Shown: in pieces, positions 57,345 to 64,000 of the stretch
Layout: the number at the start of each line of letters is the position of its first letter
How positions within the stretch are numbered: position 1 is the first letter of the stretch
DNA from: Epiperipatus broadwayi
Taxonomy: Eukaryota > Onychophora > Udeonychophora > Euonychophora > Peripatidae
Reading direction: 5' to 3'
Length of the DNA stretch: 64,000 nt
Assembly: GCA_028023455.1 (NCBI GenBank)
Contig: JAQFVV010000205.1
Location: 789,353 to 853,352, forward strand
Notes under the pieces: model-generated
The model's input: the letters and a program-made list of their open reading frames with translations, nothing else
What the model was told of the DNA's origin: nothing
Databases searched by the model: none
Position numbers and translations under genes: made by a program

Positions 57345-57490
57345 TCTTTATCTAGGTCTAACATCTTATATAGACAACTACTGTATTTAAATACATTGAC
57401 AATGAGTGAAAAATAGACTTATTCTCGATCCGTTTAATTTATTCTTTTCATTCATTGTCTATATAAAATGTTAGATCAAAGTAAATAAGT
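57345..57490. repeat. Short palindrome, ~35-45-bp arms
   Basis: TCTAACATCTTATATAGACAA (57357-57377) mirrors TTGTCTATATAAAATGTTAGA (57453-57473), and GACAATGAGTGAAAAATAGAC mirrors text with GTCTATATA/CATTCATTG. MITE-like, no coding content. Confidence 0.75.
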
Positions 57491-57959
57491 AGTTCAATTT
57501 AAGTTTCATTTATTATCTAAAAAAAAGTGTTGCCATGACAACAGATTGGTGATCTATTATTTTGTTTAAGCAGGTATGGCAATGACGTGATTTATCTATA
57601 TATAAGTGTGTTTGCATGTAAAGTTCTAAGTTAAAAATAACTGTAGTAATGCGATAGTAGAGTTTCAACAATCAGAAATATTGTAACCATACTAAAACAT
57701 TAGCAGTGTGATATTTACCCAGAATGCATCAGTACAATCATTCAGCTCTTAAATTTTTAAAATCGTTTATGTGATTGCTAAATATTTTTTACAAATACAG
57801 ATACTTATTTTTATATATAATACTTTATTCTACTTCCCTCACCCATACACAGACTTTAGATTCATGAGTAAAGTTACAGATTTAAATGCAATAATTAATT
57901 ATTTTATGAGATATATAGCAGTGTAGCATATTACCTTTAACATCTGATTAACATGATAT

Positions 57960-58420
57960 ATGGCATGTTTTAATGAAAAGATGACAGTTTTTTCTTCAGA
58001 CTATATCATTTAGCTATTTGCTGTGGAAATTTGAAAATGCTAGTATCTGGATTCCAAATTACAACATGAAATGTGAGTGTGTTATGCATCTTCATAAATC
58101 TTCAGTGCTCTCCCTGCCATAAAGCTTGCCACTCACTTGAAAACATGCTTGCATCTCATTGCTTCATTGTTATACACAGTTCAACTCATTTCAATATTTT
58201 GGTAGCAGTTTTTCCCAACTTAAAATATAATTTAATGTTAGTGTTTTATTCTGTTATGAGTTAAAGTGTAAAGCCACAGTTGCATTTTGTTGTAACTCAT
58301 GATCTAGATATACCAGTGCCTTAATGTTTTTGTGATGAATAGCTACAGTGTTACTACATAATATATGTGGTGATTCAGAAATAATGTTGCAGGCAGTTTG
58401 GGAAGAGAGTCTATCATTAG
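57960..58420. repeat. Dispersed repeat, sister of 12085-12640
   Basis: Shared blocks are CTGGATTCCAAATTACAACATGAAATGTGA, TTGTTGTAACTCAT (58289-58302), TTTTTGTGATGAA (58328-58340) and GCAGGCAGTTTGG (58389-58401). The short plus frame in it (58073-58264) shows no motif. Confidence 0.5.
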
Positions 58421-58903
58421 TTACCTTTTCACTGTAATACCCTGCATATAAACAAAAAAATTAAAGTTTAAACTACTATTTTCTTAGTGATTTTTTTTTA
58501 CATCCACAGATATTTTAACCCTTATCATATATAACAGAAAGCTAAATATAGAAAAATATAATTTGTTACCCTTTATATTTTAAATAATAGTAAATTCTCC
58601 TATAGAAGCAAGTGATAGCTAGTGGTCGTAAAATAACATGGGGAAATTGGATGCTGTAAACTTATCTGATCGATTATATATGTATTCATTTTTTTAATTG
58701 TAAAACTTTTAAAATCTTAAACTTAACCTACATTGTCTATTATTTAGGTTTATATGGTACAATGTTTTATGTACTATCCATAAAAATGGAACTATGCCAT
58801 TGTGCCTCACATTTCTATATTTTAATAAACATGTCAGTCAGTTTAGATTTAGATATTTTCAGTTTATTATATATATATACAATAAAAATGTATTCATTGC
58901 AAT

Positions 58904-59400
58904 TGTTTAAATGTAATTGAATAGCCCTCTAGTGTCAAAAAATTACAATAATTTTTAAAGTTAAAAGAGATAACTTTAACTTCTTCCTCTTTCATATATC
59001 AGAAGGATTGTCTACAATGCTTTTTCTAGAAGCAATGAATTTTTAATCAATCAGAAAATTATTTTTAAATATTTCTAAACCTGAATGATACATATATCTG
59101 GAAATTATGAAATCTGTTTAATTGTGAGTCATGCCAATAATGATTTAAATTTTAATATGTAATAAATAATAATTTACAGTGTGAGTTTTGAGATACTGTT
59201 TAAATATAATTGAATAGCCCTCTAGTGTCAACAAATGATAATACATTTTTAAAGTTAAAAGAGACACCTCTTTAACTTCTTCCTCCTTCATAAATCAGGA
59301 TTGTTTATCATGCTTTTACTAGAAGGAATAAATTTTTAATCAATCAGAAATTTATTTCTAAATATTTTAAAACATGGATTGACTTCTATATCTAGCAATA
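58904..59400 (+). repeat. Tandem segmental duplication, ~293-bp offset
   Basis: GTTTAAATGTAATTGAATAGCCCTCTAGTGTC at 58905 recurs as GTTTAAATATAATTGAATAGCCCTCTAGTGTC at 59198. Similarity continues for about 200 bp (TTAACTTCTTCCTC, TTTTTAATCAATCAGAAA). The last part of each unit has diverged. Confidence 0.9.
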
Positions 59401-59459
59401 CAAAATTTCTTTCATTTTTAATCCTACTAATAATGACTTCAATATTATGTACTACATAT

Positions 59460-59690
59460 AATATTAATATCATCTATGTTTTTAATTACTTTTTACAATG
59501 CTTTTTTACAATCACTATTGACAGTTTCGATTGTCCAGCAGTCTTCTTCAAAACTTCTACTTATATTTCCAAATCTTATAAGCAGAAGTTCTGAAGAAGA
59601 CTGCTGGAGCAATCGAAACTGTCAATAGTAGGTTGTAAAAACACACTGTAAAAAGTAATAAAAACATAGATGGTGTTAATATTATATGGA
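59460..59690. repeat. Palindrome of repeat family 3 (CTGAAGAAG hairpin)
   Basis: The left arm 59460-59572 and right arm 59580-59690 match over about 95 bp. Each arm holds CTGAAGAAGACTGCTGG, a short stem, CGAAACTGTCAATAGT (right arm plus, left arm minus). TTTTTATTAC and ACATAGATG words mark the outer ends. Adjacent 59745-59848 is the reverse copy of the 18.04-kb repeat. Confidence 0.85.
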
Positions 59691-59849
59691 TTTGGCAATG
59701 CAATAAGAAAGATAAAAGTTGTATTACATATATATATATCATTAAAATCCAGTCAACACTTGGACAATTCCAATATCAATAATAATAAACAATTTCAATC
59801 TGTTGTCAAGGCAACCTCCTTTTAACAATAAAAGTAGAATATACATATA

Positions 59850-61550
59850 TTTCAGTATTTTAGTATTAGACCTGCTGTGATTGAGACTTGACCTCAGAAA
59901 ATAAATAATTTTTTATCTGAATATTATATAATCTTCTGATCTGGATAAACTTAATTGATCAATTTCTTTATCACAAAATGCCAATTTATAGTTTTACTTT
60001 TAAAATAAGTCAAACCACTATTTACATTATAATGATGACTATATTTATTCCAATTAAAATAATGACAATCACTGGGACAGTCTTCTTCTTAGAAGATTGT
60101 AGATGAATTTAATTTGGTGTTTATTTATAGATTTGTTTCTGAGGTCTAGTTTCAATTACTGTGGGTCTAATATTAAAATAGCTATATTAGTTTAAATTTT
60201 TACTGCTAAATGCTATTCAGGATGGTGTAAACTACCTTAAGTTAACTATAGCTAATATATATCTGCTTGCAGCAGATTAATTGTTGCCCTATAAGGTAAA
60301 TAAAATGGACAGAAATTTGCCATTTAGTTTGAAACTTAGGTAAGGGTGCAACACAGGGAGATGGATGATTGATTACGAATAAATTCATGCTCTAAAAACA
60401 AATAGTTTTACATTTATGATAATTATATAAATAACAACATGAATAAGGAGCAGTTTCTGATGTTTTAAACCTTTATTTTTCTCATCTATAACTTTTTGCT
60501 ATTTTTGGGGGGTGGGGGTGGGTTATAAATGTCTTATGATGATGATGATATGATGCTTATTTAAAAGTAAAACAATGTAGGATCTTTAACTAATCCATAG
60601 CAAGAAACTAGAGGTGGTGGAGGCAATGACAACCAGATGATATGAGTAACTAGAATTGGATTTAGATTGATTACCTAAAAAAAAATCTGAAGTTTAAAAC
60701 AATTTTTAGGTAGTTAATTCATAGTAAAAATTTTACCGGTTTTGATTTGAACTCAGGCTGTGATCTTGTCAGTCACATATGCTAGCCATTAGCTATAGAG
60801 TTTTTCATATATATGTGTTGGATATCATTTATATTTGTTGGGGAAAATGTTTCACATCTTTACTAATGACTCTTCATTAATGTTTAATTCATCATTAAAG
60901 TCTTCAATAACAGCCCAGATTCATCTTTTTCTCTTTTTATATTTCTTCTGTCTCTATCTAGTTTATAAACTAATCCCATTTCTTTTGTTAAGTTGACAAA
61001 GAAAAGTATAAAATAGATTAAGATAACAAAGATTAGGTATATTTAAAATTTGTTAAAAGTCAGAAATAAATAGCATGTCATAAATAAAACTTTAAGAATA
61101 ATGATTATGAGGGTTTTTTTCGCCATTTTATAGATAAAAAATGAATGAGAAAGATATGAAAAGATTTACCAAAGAGATGATAACTTGTCATATTAAAAAA
61201 GCAACGGAATATATTTAAAGACAGTAAACATACACAAATACATACATACACACATATATAATAGAAAATTTTCATAGATATAAATATTGCAAGTTTAATA
61301 AACTCTATGTATATTTTTTAATTACATTACAGCAACAATATAATTAAGCGAGCAGCAAATTAAAAACTGGATCAAAAATCATATCTAACTACAATATTCT
61401 TATTTATATGATCCCTATAATCCCTCTTGATCTGTAAATCAGGCAAAGGAAAATACTAACTATTTAAATATTATCCCATCAGCCAAACTTAACAGCCATG
61501 TTTTTTTAAATATATATATTTTCAGGAGCTGTCATATTTAATATTTACCT
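59850..61550. other. Non-coding stretch; G-run tract and one tRNA-like remnant
   Basis: 60507-60522 is six, five and three G separated by single T on plus, able to form a G-quadruplex on paper. 60725-60800 on minus looks tRNA-like: GCTAATGGCTAGCATATGTGAC, then a B-box-like GAGTTCAAATC, probably a SINE head. No gene otherwise. Confidence 0.5.
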
Positions 61551-61556
61551 TTGTTG

Positions 61557-61665
<109 letters not shown>

Positions 61666-61899
61666 AATAATAATAACAATAATAATAAAAGTAAAAAAAC
61701 TACACAAAAGTATGACAATTGTAATTATAATAAATTATAATTGAAAGTGTAGGATCCAAAATAATAACATGGGTAAACAAAATAACAAACATGGATTATT
61801 CATATTGGTGCCCTGAAATCCTTAATGGCCAACAACTAATGGCCAACAACATAGTTGTTGTCATATAAATTCTACTAAATAGGAATCCAGATGTTGTCA

Positions 61900-62330
61900 A
61901 GCAGAGATGCTTATTGTTTCACCATGGCCCCATAATCTTTCTATGTTTTATGTAAACATGCCTGTATCTGCATCCACAAAGTAATATCTGTAATTTATAT
62001 TGAAATGCTTAAATACATTGACAGCATAATTCATTACTTTTATAGGCATTCCAACAAACTGAATAAATAGCAGATTCTCTGTGATATTTTCTTTGGTCAC
62101 TTGCATAAAAATAGGCACTGATCTAACTAGTACAGTTACAATAAAGCCTTCAGTGGTCTCTCTGCATAAGCCACCAAATAACCACTGTTGTGGAAGTATT
62201 CTCCCCATTGGTTTTTTCACTTAAAAAGATTTTTGTGGATTTAGACAATTTTGTTAGGGACTCTGATTTTGCATGAGGGACCAGATAAAATACTGTAAAT
62301 ACAAACTTCTCAAAAATAATTATTCCAATC
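61900..62330 (-). pseudogene. Merlin (ISXO2-like) transposase remnant
   Basis: On minus, text from about 62290 down reads KSTKIFLSEK (where the family has IDE around the first catalytic Asp). A frame change to MGRILPQQWLFGGLCRETTEGF follows (family: GR..PQQWVFGG..R.T...F), then IYSVCWNAYKS (family: I.SDCW.AY, so the second Asp is Val). Last comes FKHFNINYRYYFVDADTGMF (family: H..VNHS..FVD..TG.HT). At least two frameshifts and both listed acidic residues lost make it inactive. Frames 62377-62150 and 62220-61948 are its two overlapping pieces. No TIRs were identified. Merlin elements move by cut-and-paste. Confidence 0.85.
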
Positions 62331-62617
62331 AATAACTGTTTTATTGGACAAATGTAATTGCTCTTTTCATTATTCAATAGTATTTAATTCTGTACATCAA
62401 CTATAAATAAATCTGAGTGCTAGCAGAAATAAAATTTTATAAAATGGGTATTCCCTCCCTATGACTGTTCATATTACATCACCTATTATCCCCAATTTTA
62501 ATCATGTTTCTATAAATATTAATGAAACAAACAAAGGCACTTAATATAAAGCTACTATGACAATTTTACACTCAATGTAAAAAAAATTACAATAATGTTC
62601 TGAACATGTTTATATAT

Positions 62618-63117
62618 TATGATAACTTGATACTAAAAGGAAATATGCCTATGTGTTTGAAAAGGAAGGTTTTTAACAAATGTGTTTTACCAGTTCTTAC
62701 TTATGGATCTGAGATTTTGACACTTAATAGAAGAGCAATACAGAGACTTCAGACCACTCAAAGAAGTATGGAGAGATGTATGTTGGGAGTAACAAGAAGA
62801 GATCAAAAACACAATGTATGGGTAAGAGAACAAACAGGTGTTACTGACCTCATTGAAAAAATTAAAAGATTGAAGTGGAGTTGGGCTGGACATATTGCTA
62901 AAAGAGATGATAATAGATGGACAATTGAAATTTTAAACTGGATTCCAAGAGATTGTAAAAGACCCAGAAAGAGACCACATGTGAGATGGATGGATGAAAT
63001 AAGAAAGTGTGCAGGGGTGATGTGAAGAAAAGAAGCTAAAGATTGGAGAAGATGGATTAAACTTGGAGAGATCTTCATCCTGCAGTGGATTGATAATGGT
63101 TGATGATGATGATGATA
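62618..63117 (+). mobile_element. RTE-type LINE, youngest-looking 5'-truncated copy
   Basis: The frame 62606-63025 (139 residues) is open from the truncation point: NLILKGNMPMCLKRKVFNKC, VLPVLTYGSE, QRLQTTQRSMERCMLGVTRRD, LIEKIKRLKWSWAGHIAKRDDNRW, then RPRKRPHVRWMDEIRKCAGVM. It stops just short of the usual REAKD..RW segment, which follows in the next codons after a TGA. The 3' end is GGTTGATGATGATGATGATAA. It lacks the endonuclease and the catalytic RT motifs. The first codons (62606-62620) come from flanking DNA. No clear target duplication was found. Minus frames here are shadows. Confidence 0.92.
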
Positions 63118-64000
63118 AAAAAAGAAAGTAATAAAATGTGAATAGTATTTGTACTACATTTATTAATATTTTTTAAATTTAACAAGAATTTATAATCGAT
63201 TTATTAATATTTTTTAAAATGAGCAACTGGCACATAATTGGTAAAATAATATTGAGAAAAAAATATATCAAATCCTTGCACATCCCTGAAAATGTATATT
63301 TAAAAAAACATGGCTGCCATTCTTGACTGATGGAATATTATGTAAGTATCAAATACTATTATTTTGTGTTATGATGTCAGTTTCCAATCCAATTCAATTG
63401 CTTAATCATATAATGACTGAGTTCTGATTAAATAATATGCATCGAAGATCTCATTTAAATTTTCAATGTCTATATACACACACACATTTTTTTAAATGAT
63501 AAGAGCCCCAGTTTAGTTATCTTCAATCTGTTGTTTTTCATTCTGAGATCGTCTTAACTGAAATATATATATATTTTACCAGTATTTAATTGTTTAAATG
63601 CATTTAATATTATCAATTATTTTTACATATAATTTGAATTGGAAGTTGTTTCACATTTCTTTAGATGATGTGCTTTTAAACTTGACTATGAATATTTAAT
63701 ATGAGTTTCCAGTTGCAATCCTTTTCTACAATATGGCATATTGTTTTAAAGATTTTCTTTGTAGATATAGGTGTTAACTGTTTAAGCAAACACTCAGGCA
63801 GTAGGGCAAATTATTTCTGATTTGGGTTAACATATTCTTTGACAGGGCAGGTAACAGAGCACATGACAAATTCTATACTAGGTTTAGATAAATCATCTTT
63901 CTCGCTCTCAGGTATTATGTGGATAAAAGGTGATCAGCCAATACATGTATATTGATTTTTAGCCAAACATCTTGAGAAAACTGTAAGTGTAAATTTGGTT
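63118..64000. other. Non-coding stretch, no recognised gene
   Basis: AT-rich with a direct repeat of TTTATTAATATTTTTTAAA (63159-63177 and 63201-63218) and a (CA)n word at 63475-63485. No gene recognised up to the window end. Confidence 0.5.

Noticed and set aside
59573-59630. Family 3 hairpin as a working hammerhead ribozyme
   Set aside because: It has one extra base between the core and stem II, and no pairing partner for stem I; kept only as a look-alike motif.
62687-63078. Two minus frames over the 62.6-kb RTE copy
   Set aside because: Shadows of the RTE reverse transcriptase frame on plus.

Overview
The window reads as non-genic DNA from an invertebrate animal nuclear genome. It is strongly AT-rich, full of (TA)n, (TAA)n and poly-A/T runs, has no bacterial-style operons and no long intact open reading frame. 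No host protein-coding exon could be recognised: every reading frame whose product is recognisable belongs to a decayed transposable element, and the other short frames look like chance openings or sit inside repeats. The mix of tRNA-derived SINEs, RTE-type LINEs with (TGA)n tails, mariner, pogo, Merlin and hAT remnants and very many inverted repeats fits a lophotrochozoan, possibly a cephalopod mollusc. That assignment is an inference and is weak.

Layout. 0.8-3.5 kb: two 5'-truncated copies of one LINE, head to tail on the minus strand. 5.7-6.9 kb: a giant palindrome with a 165-bp insertion flanked by a 13-bp duplication. 9.6-12 kb: an old RTE fragment and three copies of a repeat here called R1. 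13-16 kb: microsatellite, a palindromic copy of a second repeat (R2), an RTE copy with a 9-bp target duplication, and an R2 half copy. 17.8-24.4 kb: palindromes, a mariner remnant and an R1 copy. 24.6-29.7 kb: a possible solo LTR followed by the longest LINE copy (endonuclease, RT and C-terminal parts, all broken). 30.9-31.4 kb: two tRNA-SINEs head to head. 34.8-35.3 kb: an R2 remnant. 37.0 kb: a hammerhead-ribozyme-like sequence. 38.9-39.6 kb: a hAT MITE and an R1 copy. 40-48 kb: minisatellites, a SINE graveyard, an RTE fragment and a TIR element with internal tandem repeats. 49-53 kb: more palindromes, a tRNA-Val-like sequence and an R1 copy. 54-56 kb: a pogo-like transposon interrupted by a ~1-kb R2 palindrome. 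57-63 kb: an R1 copy, palindromes, a tandem duplication, a Merlin remnant and an RTE copy.

Most interesting reading: the R1 family, and a related sequence at 37.04-37.10 kb, carry the core of a type I hammerhead ribozyme (CUGANGA, stem II, GAAA, minimal stem III, UC cleavage dinucleotide). Stem I has the same two-part form with a 2x3 internal loop in both. R2 carries a second, differently arranged hammerhead-like core. In R2 the C-G step before GAAA has decayed to TG or CA, as expected for CpG decay, and the element ends in a tRNA-like B box. Both families occur mainly as long inverted pairs. This suggests mobile RNAs of the retrozyme type, old and mostly mutated here. All structures were read by eye and need folding and cleavage tests.
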